Origin: Flavobacterium oncorhynchi
Lineage (GTDB): Bacteria; Bacteroidota; Bacteroidia; Flavobacteriales; Flavobacteriaceae
Reading direction: 5' to 3'
Assembly (NCBI RefSeq): GCF_002217355.1
Contig: NZ_MUHA01000011.1
Coordinates: 40,443 to 104,442, forward strand
DNA length: 64,000 bases
Each line of letters starts with the position of its first letter. Position 1 is the first letter of the stretch. Of this stretch, positions 8,875-17,659 are shown one piece after another. The notes under the pieces are model-generated. The model ran no database searches. It was not told the origin of the DNA and saw only the letters and a list, made by a program, of their open reading frames with translations. A program made the position numbers and the translations under genes.

Positions 8875-8967
8875 GATTAGTGGTTTTAGTTTTTTGAGTA
8901 GGTCTCGTAAAATTAAGACTACGGTTTTCAGTTATTTTACTAATGTACGACTTTTTTGTGTCATAAT

Positions 8968-9054
8968 ATGTCTTTTTTAAGTCAAAAAGAACAAGCAGTT
9001 TCGATTATGAAATTTATAAAAGAAGGTAAAGTTGAGAGACTTTATGTAGTGTAG
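8968..9054 (+). other. Very short open frame (28 codons), uncertain
   Basis: A frame MSFLSQKEQAVSIMKFIKEG... ends at 9054. Its protein-like composition makes it a possible small gene or remnant just upstream of a known gene remnant. There is no clear promoter, and it is too short to be sure of. The rest of 8875-9087 shows nothing further. Confidence 0.2.
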
Positions 9055-9087
9055 AGTAGAATTGTATTTTAATTTTATTTGTAATGC

Positions 9088-9213
9088 AACAACACGAAAC
9101 CCTCCCAAATCGGATTAACAAATTTTGAAGATAATTAGTATTTGCTTAATGAATTGGGGGAGATTTTTAATTCTTATTTGAGGGAGGAATTAGGTTTGTA
9201 AAATGGAAAAAAC
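9088..9213 (+). pseudogene. Decayed 3' fragment of a duplicate of the 80-residue gene at 5915
   Basis: The frame reads QHETLPNRINKF, stop, EDN, stop, YLLNELGEIFNSYLREE. This lines up with EHETLQTRINEL, ENGFFWLNELAEVLNPYLSEE at the end of the gene at 5915-6157. Two in-frame stops and loss of the normal stop show decay. Similarity continues past the coding end into TTTGTAAAAT and the first arm of the terminator (AAACCTCG), then breaks off at a dispersed repeat near 9214. The duplicated segment thus included the terminator. Confidence 0.7.
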
Positions 9214-9660
9214 CTCGCTATCGGACGGGATCGCTCAGCCTGACAAAATGTTTACGTGCCGTTTATCATCCTGAGGAACGAAGGATCACACGCGACAATT
9301 GACAAAGATTGGCAATGAATAGCCCCTAGTTTTAACTAGGGGATTTGATGATGTTTATAAAAGATAAGGCTTTAGCCAAAATGAGTGTTTTTTGGCTAAA
9401 GCCATTTTCTTGCTTTTATTTATATCTCCAGTTAAAACTGGAGGCAATTGATTTTTTAAAATTACAATGTAGTTTTTAAAGCTACAAAAGAGAATTCCGG
9501 AGGAATGAAATATTTATAGATTCATAATACGTGCCGTACCAAAAGCTCCAACGGAGCGACATATAATAAATAAGATTTCACCCCGCTGGGGTTCTTTTGA
9601 AATAGGATGAATTGTTTTCTATAACTATTTCGTCCCGCTGGGACTTCTTAAGAAAATGAT
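9214..9660. repeat. Composite block of dispersed palindromic (REP/BIME-like) elements
   Basis: Several hairpins follow one another: a half-arm ATCCTGAGGAACGAAGGATC near 9269; CCCCTAGTT/AACTAGGGG (9323-9342); GGCTTTAGCC/GGCTAAAGCC (9369-9404); CTCCAGTT/AACTGGAG (9426-9443). Then a block shared with 4770-4935 (GAGGAATGAAATATTTATAG at about 9499, CCAACGGAGCG, CACCCCGCTGGGGT, ATTTCGTCCCGCTGGGACTT). No gene is seen. Such elements are typically spread by RAYT-type transposases, none of which is in the window. Confidence 0.65.
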
Positions 9661-9696
9661 GTGATTTTTTTTCAGGACTAGACAGATTATGAAATT

Positions 9697-9728
9697 AAAA
9701 ACCTCGATTTGTTATGATCGAGGTTTTT
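9697..9728. terminator. Bidirectional intrinsic terminator
   Basis: Stem AAAAACCTCGAT (9697-9708) pairs perfectly with ATCGAGGTTTTT (9717-9728) across an 8-nt loop. It can end the minus-strand gene at 9784. Confidence 0.7.
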
Positions 9729-9783
9729 GTTCTTAGAGATAAAATATGTTCCTTACTTTGCGGGCACGGATTGCAAATCCGCG

Positions 9784-10533
9784 CTATCGGGTAAATTTAA
9801 ATACTTTTGGGATTTTATATACGAATTTTTCTAAGACAAAATCAATTGGACTTGTTATAAAAAAGATTGGGAATAAAACTACAATTCCTACCGGTATCCC
9901 TACAAACCAACCAATAAATTGATAAAATTTATTCTGATGGTTTATCAAAAAGTTTATTGGATTAGACAAAAATTCAAACTTATTACTAAGATAATCTTTT
10001 GTAATCGCCTTCGATATTTTTTCAGATCCAATTAATGTTCCTTTTATTTCTATGCTATTGTTACTTTTTCCATTATGATAAACATTTAAAACGATACCTT
10101 CATGGAAATCTAAAAATTCAAATGAAATGCTTATTGAATTTTCACTTATTTTTTCAGCGACTATGTTATTTACTTGTTTTCTATGGACAATTTCAAAGTC
10201 GTAAAGAATAATATCATTTTTAGTACAGATTAAAATTGGATCTGAACTAGCAATATCATTTCTTCGGATCGAGTCTTTTCCGGAATTCCATAGAGCAATT
10301 TTTGTTACTGATAAATTAGAAATTATCGAATTGTTATATTTAATCTCAATTTTTTTTAAGCCGGATAAATCATTATTAACTAATCTATTTGTTTCAATAT
10401 CATAGATAGGTTTTTTTGATTTTACAGCTTTATAATAAAATATTATGGCCAAAATTATACTTATTATGGCTAAAACGAAGAAAATGATATTTAACCATGG
10501 ATTTCCATTAAAAAAATTGTAAATATTTTCCAT
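9784..10533 (-). CDS. Hypothetical two-TM membrane protein
   Basis: Protein of 249 residues with one membrane helix at about residues 13-33 and another at about 207-228, ending in a short basic tail. Between them lies a soluble domain rich in beta strands, with a conserved-looking stretch KIALWNSGKDSI...DPI. The N-terminal PWLN and following helix fit a type of conserved bacterial membrane protein without assigned function; I do not recognise a named family. It lies downstream of, and on the same strand as, the interrupted three-TM protein, separated by a 152-bp gap with repeat-like sequence. The two may form a small accessory unit. Confidence 0.6.
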   Translation of the reverse strand: MENIYNFFNGNPWLNIIFFVLAIISIILAIIFYYKAVKSKKPIYDIETNRLVNNDLSGLKKIEIKYNNSIISNLSVTKIALWNSGKDSIRRNDIASSDPILICTKNDIILYDFEIVHRKQVNNIVAEKISENSISISFEFLDFHEGIVLNVYHNGKSNNSIEIKGTLIGSEKISKAITKDYLSNKFEFLSNPINFLINHQNKFYQFIGWFVGIPVGIVVLFPIFFITSPIDFVLEKFVYKIPKVFKFTR

Positions 10534-10685
10534 ATCTGTTCTAAAATTACCGCTAACGTCTCGCTACTATAACGTTTTTTGGGCTAAATTAAGCCATTTT
10601 TCGGATTTTGCAAAGTTTCCAAATACATAACCAATTTCAAATTAAGCCTAATGCCTACATTACTTTTAGCCTGTGGGTGCAGTTG
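10534..10685. repeat. Palindrome-rich intergenic segment
   Basis: Contains CCGCTAACGTCTCGCTA, ATAACGTTTTTTGGGCTAAA and two copies of AAATTAAGCC. It resembles intergenic repeats known around accessory genes of Bacteroidota. No gene or recognisable attachment site can be demonstrated. Confidence 0.3.
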
Positions 10686-11222
10686 CTATTCTTTACTTTT
10701 TTTCAAAATTTCTCTTCCGAGATTGCTTAAACTCCACAGAACAGTTTTATCTTCTTTGGAAACAATTTTTTGAGTGACTCCGAGGTTTCTTAATTCTTCC
10801 AGCATTTTTATTACGACTGGACGATTTGAATCTGTATCTTTTGCAATTCCATGAGAAGTTCTAAATTTATAATTAGGATCGTCAAATGATTTTATAATTT
10901 TGTCAATTAGATCACGAGAATTAATCATTTTGCTTGATAAAAGATCCTGAAGAGATTCTAATTGATTACTTTCTGTTTCTGTTGAATCTATTTCTGCTTC
11001 GGTTGATACTAATACATCTACTTTTTCTTCCACTGCTTTTGCCGAGTCTATAGCCTGATTGGCTTTATCTTTTGTGTCTTTTAAATCTTTCAGGATTCTC
11101 TCGCCCATTGAATTAATAAATCTATCAGAGAAATAACCAGCTATAAAACAAAATCCTGCGAAAACAAAATAATTTATTGAATCGAATTTGTCGTCATTCT
11201 TTATCAAATTGCTAGATAACAT
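10686..11222 (-). CDS. Three-TM (YLATT-like) membrane protein, C-terminal part, frame-interrupted
   Basis: The frame from 11222 encodes 178 residues: a membrane helix (YFVFAGFCFIAGYFSDRF, about residues 18-37), a heptad-like segment (about 45-95) and a C-terminal domain with winged-helix character (RPVVIKMLEELRNLGVTQKI...VLWSLSNLGREIL). The sequence just upstream, in the same frame, has no stop back to an A9 tract (T9 at 11285-11293) and reads KYLLSGIGASILVPLLLNML, a second membrane helix. The N-terminal helix is in a different frame beyond that tract. The joined protein would have three helices, ending in a FSDRFINSMGERIL-like motif, which resembles the YLATT domain (YEATS-like-associating three-TM) of predicted conflict systems. 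That assignment is from memory. The isolated 178-residue product may or may not be made. Confidence 0.6.
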   Translation of the reverse strand: MLSSNLIKNDDKFDSINYFVFAGFCFIAGYFSDRFINSMGERILKDLKDTKDKANQAIDSAKAVEEKVDVLVSTEAEIDSTETESNQLESLQDLLSSKMINSRDLIDKIIKSFDDPNYKFRTSHGIAKDTDSNRPVVIKMLEELRNLGVTQKIVSKEDKTVLWSLSNLGREILKKSKE

Positions 11223-11224
11223 AT

Positions 11225-11413
11225 TCAGTAAAAGAGGAACAAGAATCGAAGCTCCAATTCCACTAAGTAAATATTTAATAACAATTTTTTTTTACGTTTT
11301 TCTTCTGGTTGCTGAAAGTAAAATGAATAGAAATTTGTAAGACCGGCAAGCCCGCCAATAAAGATGATGATTAATATTAATGTTATTCTATGATAATCTG
11401 TTACGCAATTCAT
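11225..11413 (-). pseudogene. N-terminal fragment of the same three-TM protein, out of frame
   Basis: From the ATG at 11413 the frame encodes MNCVTDYHRITLILIIIF, a membrane helix (IGGLAGLTNFYSFYF) and a charged QQPEEKRKKK stretch. It then loses sense at an A9 run and ends at 11225. Inserting one base at the run, or a -1 slip of the ribosome or polymerase, joins it to the downstream frame and gives a coherent protein of about 240 residues. Options are a true frameshift mutation, phase variation at the homopolymer, slippage expression, or a sequencing error. Confidence 0.6.
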
Positions 11414-11590
11414 TTTTGACTGTTTATGATTTTTTAGCAATATTAACCTAACATTTATTTACTGGCTACAAAGTAGGGGCAATTTATTCAAATTCGCTTG
11501 TATTAACAAATGTTTATTCCGTATCTTTCTTTTCAAAATTATCAATTTACCAATCTCAACAACCACGTACTTTTACCTGATTTGTTAAAC

Positions 11591-11626
11591 AAAAAAAAGA
11601 CAGTCCCTCCAAAAAGAAGAACTGCC
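11591..11626 (-). terminator. Intrinsic terminator of the second efflux operon
   Basis: On the minus strand GGCAGTTC (11626-11619) pairs with GGACTGTC (11606-11599), including two G-U pairs, followed by an eight-U tract (11598-11591). It lies about 80 bp after the adaptor gene. The remaining gap 11441-11590 shows nothing else. Confidence 0.7.
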
Positions 11627-11708
11627 CTTTTTAGGCAAATTTTTAAATTTGCATTCCTAAGAATGCGTACAGTTTTTGATAATCACTAAAATGAAGACAA
11701 AACGCTGG

Positions 11709-12797
11709 TTATTCGTTTATAGCATCTCCTTCTTTAGTTTCTTCGCTGGCAATTTTTACCAGTTTATCTTTTGCATTTAAATCGCCAAATATTTCTATTT
11801 TATCGTCGATTTCTCTACCTTTTTTTACGTTAACTCTTGTCGCTTTATGATTAAGTACTTTGATTACAAATACTCCTTCGGCAGCATTTACCACTGCTGA
11901 TTTTGGCACTACAAATGTGCTGTCTTTTGCGTTTAAAGGCAATAAAACTTCGGCAACCATTCCGGGTAATAAATTTCCTTTTGTGTTGTGAACGTCCATT
12001 TCTACACGCTCAGAACGTAGTTTTAAATCTAAGGCACCAGACATTCTTGTAATTTTAGCGGTAAAAGTATCAGGCAGAGACTTTACATTAAAACTCATTT
12101 CTTCACCGTTATGTAAATATCCTGTATACAATTCCGGAACAGAAACTGCCAAACGCAATTTACTTTGTTCCTGAATCGTTAATAGTGGCAAATCTGAACC
12201 TTTTCCTGCCGGTCCGACAAATGTTCCTAAATTGACATTTCTGGCTGCTACAACACCATCAAAAGGAGCACGAATTTCAAGATATCCTCTCATAATTGCG
12301 ACTTCTTTATGCGCTGCAATTGCCGCTTGTAATTGTGCATAATCAGAGTTCTTTTTTCCGCTTGCCATTTCAAGATCGTTTTTAGAAATCGTTCCTTCCA
12401 CTTTGCTCGTTTCGTACAAACGATTGTAAGTGCTTTTGCTTGTAGCATAAATCGCTTCCATCGATTTTAATCTCGATTCGGCAGCAGCTAATTGCGAACT
12501 GATTTCTGGCGCTTCAAGTACAATTAAAAGCTGTCCTTTTGTAACTTTAGAACCAATATCAACTTTTAATGTTTTTACAAAACTGCTCACTTTTGCGTAT
12601 AAATCTACTTGCTGGAAACCTGTTAATTCAGCAGGTAAGCGTAGTTCAGTAGTCAGCTTTTCTTTTTCTAAAAGAAACGTTTCTGTTTTAGGTTCAATTT
12701 CTGCCGCAGCGGTTTCTTCTTTTTTTGAATTACAGCTGTTCAGGAAAAATAATGCTGCAAAAAACAGCGGGCTATATTTTATAATTTTAGTGTTCAT
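11709..12797 (-). CDS. RND efflux periplasmic adaptor (membrane fusion lipoprotein)
   Basis: Protein of 362 residues with a lipoprotein signal (lipobox LNSC, Cys22). Visible parts of the family: a first lipoyl half (LYAKVSSFVKTLKVDIGSKV), an alpha-helical hairpin, a second lipoyl half (EIRAPFDGVVAARNVNLGTF), then beta-barrel strands and a membrane-proximal domain. Unusually for Bacteroidota operons it is the last gene of the trio, after the channel and the pump, 93 bp from the pump. It should link those two in one tripartite exporter. Confidence 0.93.
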   Translation of the reverse strand: MNTKIIKYSPLFFAALFFLNSCNSKKEETAAAEIEPKTETFLLEKEKLTTELRLPAELTGFQQVDLYAKVSSFVKTLKVDIGSKVTKGQLLIVLEAPEISSQLAAAESRLKSMEAIYATSKSTYNRLYETSKVEGTISKNDLEMASGKKNSDYAQLQAAIAAHKEVAIMRGYLEIRAPFDGVVAARNVNLGTFVGPAGKGSDLPLLTIQEQSKLRLAVSVPELYTGYLHNGEEMSFNVKSLPDTFTAKITRMSGALDLKLRSERVEMDVHNTKGNLLPGMVAEVLLPLNAKDSTFVVPKSAVVNAAEGVFVIKVLNHKATRVNVKKGREIDDKIEIFGDLNAKDKLVKIASEETKEGDAINE

Positions 12798-12890
12798 TTT
12801 TTGGTTTTATATGATTATTGCCTTGTTTTATAAAAAAGCGTAAAGGATAAAAGTTATTGAAGTTTTTTCACCACGATTAGACTTTCAGCT

Positions 12891-15800
12891 TTATGATTTT
12901 CCAGCTTTCGGCTTATTTAATGATGAGATATAATGGATACTTTCTTCGTCTTCAGGATCTAAAGAAACAGATTGTGTCGATGCTTTTTCTTGTGCCCAGG
13001 CAAATATTTGCGGCAGAATTAATAATACGGCAAAAGTCGAGAATAATAAACCACCGATAACCGCTCGCCCTAACGGAGAAACCTGATCGCCTCCTTCGCC
13101 GTGACCAATTGCCATTGGTAGCATTCCCGCAATCATCGCAACTGATGTCATAATAATTGGACGAAGACGCAGTGCTGCGGCTTCACGCGCTGATTCTAAT
13201 GCGTTGCCGTTTATTTTTCGCAATTGCTCTGCATTGGTAACTAATAAAACAGCATTTGCAATCGAAACTCCTACAGACATAATAATTCCCATATAAGACT
13301 GCAAATTTAAAGTTGAGCCTGTTAATGTCAGCATAATTAAGGCTCCTAAAACCACCGCTGGAACTGTTGTTAAAATAACCAGCGAAACTTTGAATGACTG
13401 GAAATTAGCGGCCAACATTAAGAAGATTACAAAAATGGCAACCAATAATCCTACTTGCAAACTGCTTAATGTTTCTTCCAATACTTTACTTAAACCAATA
13501 GGATTAATGAACAAACCACGAGGAAGTTCTCCTAAAGATTTAATTGTTACAGAAACATCTTTCGCTGCCGTCCCCAAATCGGTTTGATTGATGTTTGCTG
13601 TAACTGTAATGTATGGCATTGCCCCTAAATTGTCATTTTCACCGCTTACAAAGCCGGGTGTAATTTTTGCAACGTCGCTCAAAACAGGACGAAGCGAATT
13701 TTTTAATAACGGAATTTCTCCCATATCCGTTTTGCTTTTCATTTGATTCAATGGTACTTGAACCTGAACGTTGTATGATAATCCGGCTCTTTCATCAACC
13801 CACATATTTTTTTCGGTATATCGAGATGATGAAGTCGAAGCCACAAGAGAACGAGAAATATCATTCATATCAACTCCAAGTTCAGCAGCACGGGTTCTGT
13901 CAATATCAATGTTCATTGCTGGGTAATGAATAGGCTGACCAATTTGTACGTCTCTGAAATACGAAATCGCTTTTAGTTTATCGACAATTTGATTGGCGTA
14001 TAATTCATTTCGTTTTTTGTCTTTTCCTGCAATTCTAATTTCAATTGGAGTAGGAGAACCTTGGCTTAATACTTTATCCGTTAACTCGATTGGCTCAAAA
14101 GAAACTTTAGTGTCTGGCAATACTTTTTTAAGTCGTGCTCTAAAGTCATCTTTAAAATCATCCATATCAACGTGATAATCTTTTAAACTTACCTGAAAAA
14201 CGGCTTCATGCGAGCCTGCCATGAATAAATAAATTGGATTGATAGAGAATAAAGACGGGTGCTGTCCTACATAAACAGAAGAGATTCCGATATGCTCTGG
14301 TCCAACCATTTTTTTCAATTCTTTTAAAACAATTACGGCTTGTTCCTCTGTTCGTTCCAAACGTGTTCCATCTGGAGCACGAAGTCTTAATTGAAACTGA
14401 CTTGAATTTACTTTTGGAAAAACATCTTTTCCGATAAAAGTAAGTAACACAATAGCTAAAACTGTTGCAGAAACCAAATAGACAATACTCGTGGCTTTTT
14501 TATGAACAAACAATCGATCTAGAGTTCTCATAAAGCGAACTCTGAAACGCTCAAAAGCACTTATTTTTCCGTCTTGATTGGTATCTTCTCTTTCAACCAT
14601 TACTTTTTTCTGGCTGATTAAGTCTTTTTCAGATTCTGGTGTTAAACCGCAAGCATTAAATTCGGCTTCATCGTCTGTGATTTCTGGCGTGTGCTCATGT
14701 TTTGGATGGGCTTTCATTAACCAGTTTGCCATTACAGGCACAAATGTCTGCGAAAGCAAAAATGAAATAACCATCGAAAATCCAATGGCTAAAGCCAAAG
14801 GCAAGAATAAAGCTCCCGGAATTCCAACCATTGTAAATGCAGGCGCAAAAACGGCAAGAATACAAAGCAAGATCAATAATTTTGGTAATGCAATTTCTTG
14901 ACAGGCATCCCAAATAGCAAGTGCTTTTGGTTTTCCCATATCGAGATGCTGGTGAATATTTTCGATTGTTACCGTACTTTCATCGACCAAAATTCCAATT
15001 GCCAGCGCTAATCCGCTTAAAGACATTAAGTTGATAGTCTGTCCGAATAATTTCAAGAATAAAACTCCCGAAATAATCGAAATAGGAATGGTTAGGATTA
15101 CGATTAATGCGGCACGTTTATCTCCAAGGAATAATAAAACCATTAAACCCGTTAAAACAGCTCCAATAATTCCTTCGGTAATTAAACTTTTAACAGAATT
15201 GATTACATAAACAGATTGGTCAAATTCATAAGATAATTTTACATCTTCGGGTAATGTACTTTGAATTTTAGGCAGTTCGGCTTTTAATTTCTGAACGACA
15301 TCCCAAGTCGAAGCATCTCCGGCTTTTGCTATACTAATATAAACTGAACGTTTTCCGTTTACTAATGCGTAACCTTGCGTAATATCGGCGCCGTCTTTTA
15401 CGGTCGCGACATCGCCTAATTTTAAGTTTTGAACACTTCCTTTAAATAACGGAATGTTTTCAAAATCTTTAACTTCTTTAATCGTATTGTTAGTTGGTGT
15501 AATGTAGTTTTTATCACCCATTCTCACGTTTCCAGAAGGAGCTGTTTGATTGTTTACACGAATAGCTTCTACAATTTGATCAGGTGTCATATTGTGCGAA
15601 CGCAATAGATCTGGATCAACGTTTACCTCAATTGTTCTTGGGCTTCCGCCGAATGGTGCCGGCGATAATAGACCAGGAATCGAAGTAAACGAAGCACGAA
15701 CATAAACGTTAGCTAAATCCTGTAATTCATTATTTGATCTGATTTTACTGCTCAATACCAATTGACCAATTGGCAGTGAAGAAGCATCAAAACGAATGAT

Positions 15801-16181
15801 AAACGGAGGCTGTGTTCCTGGAGGAAATGCCGCCTGAATCCTGTTCGAAAGCGAACTTAATTCGGCTGCAGCCTGCGCCATATTTGTGTTTTCATAATAG
15901 GTTAATTTCATAATCATTAACCCCTGAATATTTTTGGTTTCTACTGATTTTACACCATTGGCAAAAGGCAGAATGTTGACATAAGTCTTAGCAAAATAAG
16001 CTTCCATCTGGTCTGGAGTATAACCTCCAAATGGATGTGCAATATAAATAACCGGCAAATTCATTTTTGGCAGAATGTCTACCTTAATGTCTTTGATGGC
16101 ACCAATTCCGAAGAAAAATAGACCCGCAACCAATACTAATATGGAGATGGGTTTGCGGAGTGCAAAACGTATTAAATTCAT
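12891..16181 (-). CDS. RND efflux permease with an inserted EF-hand-like loop
   Basis: Full-length RND pump of 1,096 residues with the duplicated 6-TM plus periplasmic-loop plan; the N-terminus is MNLIRFALRKPISILVLVAG. The TM4 motif is GILVDESTVTIEN: the first acidic residue of the AcrB pair is kept and the second is Ser/Glu-shifted. The TM10 region reads SVGVSIANAVLLVTN, so the lysine that AcrB has there is replaced. The central cytoplasmic linker between the halves is enlarged (residues about 500-550) and contains DTNQDGKISAFE at 533-544, a textbook EF-hand loop pattern. The gene lies 12 bp after the TolC gene and is divergent from a LytS/LytTR pair. Substrate unknown; an HME (metal) versus drug pump cannot be decided. 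Confidence 0.93.
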   Translation of the reverse strand: MNLIRFALRKPISILVLVAGLFFFGIGAIKDIKVDILPKMNLPVIYIAHPFGGYTPDQMEAYFAKTYVNILPFANGVKSVETKNIQGLMIMKLTYYENTNMAQAAAELSSLSNRIQAAFPPGTQPPFIIRFDASSLPIGQLVLSSKIRSNNELQDLANVYVRASFTSIPGLLSPAPFGGSPRTIEVNVDPDLLRSHNMTPDQIVEAIRVNNQTAPSGNVRMGDKNYITPTNNTIKEVKDFENIPLFKGSVQNLKLGDVATVKDGADITQGYALVNGKRSVYISIAKAGDASTWDVVQKLKAELPKIQSTLPEDVKLSYEFDQSVYVINSVKSLITEGIIGAVLTGLMVLLFLGDKRAALIVILTIPISIISGVLFLKLFGQTINLMSLSGLALAIGILVDESTVTIENIHQHLDMGKPKALAIWDACQEIALPKLLILLCILAVFAPAFTMVGIPGALFLPLALAIGFSMVISFLLSQTFVPVMANWLMKAHPKHEHTPEITDDEAEFNACGLTPESEKDLISQKKVMVEREDTNQDGKISAFERFRVRFMRTLDRLFVHKKATSIVYLVSATVLAIVLLTFIGKDVFPKVNSSQFQLRLRAPDGTRLERTEEQAVIVLKELKKMVGPEHIGISSVYVGQHPSLFSINPIYLFMAGSHEAVFQVSLKDYHVDMDDFKDDFRARLKKVLPDTKVSFEPIELTDKVLSQGSPTPIEIRIAGKDKKRNELYANQIVDKLKAISYFRDVQIGQPIHYPAMNIDIDRTRAAELGVDMNDISRSLVASTSSSRYTEKNMWVDERAGLSYNVQVQVPLNQMKSKTDMGEIPLLKNSLRPVLSDVAKITPGFVSGENDNLGAMPYITVTANINQTDLGTAAKDVSVTIKSLGELPRGLFINPIGLSKVLEETLSSLQVGLLVAIFVIFLMLAANFQSFKVSLVILTTVPAVVLGALIMLTLTGSTLNLQSYMGIIMSVGVSIANAVLLVTNAEQLRKINGNALESAREAAALRLRPIIMTSVAMIAGMLPMAIGHGEGGDQVSPLGRAVIGGLLFSTFAVLLILPQIFAWAQEKASTQSVSLDPEDEESIHYISSLNKPKAGKS

Positions 16182-16193
16182 TAGGATCTATAA

Positions 16194-17579
16194 TTAAAAT
16201 TCATTTATAAATAAGTCAAAATTGCCCGTTGCTGCCACTTTCAATAAATACGACTGCCATACATTATTATTGACAATATCTCGGTCGATTTCGGCACGGT
16301 TTAAAGTGTAAATTGTTTGAGTCAAATCTGTTAAATCCGTTAAACCATTTTTGTATAAAGTCGATTTTTGAATGTAAGCTCTCTTTGCCGCATCAACCTG
16401 AATAGGAGTTTCAGCATAATTATCCATGGTAATTTTGATCTTATCTTCGGCAAATGTCAATTGCGATTTCAATTCTCTGTCAGCCTGATTGTATTCTTCC
16501 TGTAATGCTTGCGAAACAAATTTTTGAGCGCTCACTTGTTTGCTTGATCTAAAAGGAGTAGTTAAATTCCATGTAATTCCAATTCCAACTAAATAATTGC
16601 TGCGATCGGGATTTACGCCATCCCAATAATTTCTGCTGAAAGCATGTTGATCTGTTGCATAACTATTCTCAAACCCTGAAGCTCTGGTTTGCAAAACACC
16701 AAAAGCACTCATAGTTGGATAATAAAAGCGTTTGTACAATTTTACCTGCTGATTGCTGTAATCGATTTTGGTTTTATAAAATTGCAATAAAGGGTGAAGA
16801 CTGTCTGTTGCAGTGTTTTCTTTTACAAGTTCTTTTGGAATTTGAGTTACAAAAAGTGTGTCTGCAGCAAAATCCTGAGGAGCAACGCCCATTAAATCAA
16901 CTAATTTATTGTTTTGTTCTTTCACGAAATTCTTTGCAAGATTCAAAGCAATTTTAGCTTTCGAAACTTCGGCAGTTGCCAATGTTGAATCTACGCCGGC
17001 TAATAATCCGTTTTTAACCCTTGCAACAGCTGTTTTTTTGAAAACCTCTGCACGGCTTAAATTCTTTTGCTGAGAAATCAACAATCTTTGGCTTGCCAAT
17101 AGATTTAAATAAGCGGCAGAAATTTTGATTTCTTGTTGGAATTTTTCCTGTTCTAAATCTTTTTCCTTGGCCTGAACATCAATTTTAGACAGGTTGATTT
17201 TTTCCTGTGTTTTTCCAAAAGTGAAAAAATCCCAGTTCATGTTGACCAAATAAAGTGCTCCAAATGCCGAATTCCAGTTTTGTTGCGGAAGCGGAAGTCC
17301 AGACGAAGCAACTCCAAGTCCGCCAAAACCATAAAGCGGTCCGTTTTGTCCGTTTACTGTTCCGTAATCTTGTTGAGCCGATAAATTCAAGTTAGGCAGA
17401 TAATCACGACGAGATTGTTTTAAAGTCTCTTTTGAAGCATTCGTGTAATTGTTTTTTGCTCGAATCGAACCGTAGTTTTCAAGCCCTGTTTTTATTGCTT
17501 CTTTTAAAGACAAGGTTTGAGAGTAACCGATCGAGGCAAAAATCAAGAAAAATAATAAAGTAATTTTTTTGAAATACAT
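16194..17579 (-). CDS. TolC-family outer-membrane efflux channel
   Basis: About 461 residues from the start at 17579. That start gives a signal peptide (MYFKKITLLFFLIFASIGYS), while an in-frame ATG at 17606 would only add ten residues. The mature protein begins QTLSLKEAIKTGLENYGSI, the usual first OEP repeat, and has the long helical hairpins and two duplicated OEP halves of the family. It is the first gene of a channel-pump-adaptor operon and would form the exit duct. The promoter region is shared with the divergent sensor kinase gene. Confidence 0.92.
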   Translation of the reverse strand: MYFKKITLLFFLIFASIGYSQTLSLKEAIKTGLENYGSIRAKNNYTNASKETLKQSRRDYLPNLNLSAQQDYGTVNGQNGPLYGFGGLGVASSGLPLPQQNWNSAFGALYLVNMNWDFFTFGKTQEKINLSKIDVQAKEKDLEQEKFQQEIKISAAYLNLLASQRLLISQQKNLSRAEVFKKTAVARVKNGLLAGVDSTLATAEVSKAKIALNLAKNFVKEQNNKLVDLMGVAPQDFAADTLFVTQIPKELVKENTATDSLHPLLQFYKTKIDYSNQQVKLYKRFYYPTMSAFGVLQTRASGFENSYATDQHAFSRNYWDGVNPDRSNYLVGIGITWNLTTPFRSSKQVSAQKFVSQALQEEYNQADRELKSQLTFAEDKIKITMDNYAETPIQVDAAKRAYIQKSTLYKNGLTDLTDLTQTIYTLNRAEIDRDIVNNNVWQSYLLKVAATGNFDLFINEF

Positions 17580-17659
17580 AAACTCAAGTGTGAAATTATA
17601 GAACAAATTTATTTACCTTGAACTGATAAAAGTCAGGTTAAGTGATGTACTGCAATTAT

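Noticed and set aside
9753..9790. tRNA-Cys-like anticodon arm (CGGATTGCAAATCCG)
   Set aside because: Only the arm-like palindrome is present. No acceptor, D or T arm can be folded around it; the GCGGGCACGGATTGC...CGCTATCGGG context matches a common Bacteroidota intergenic repeat.
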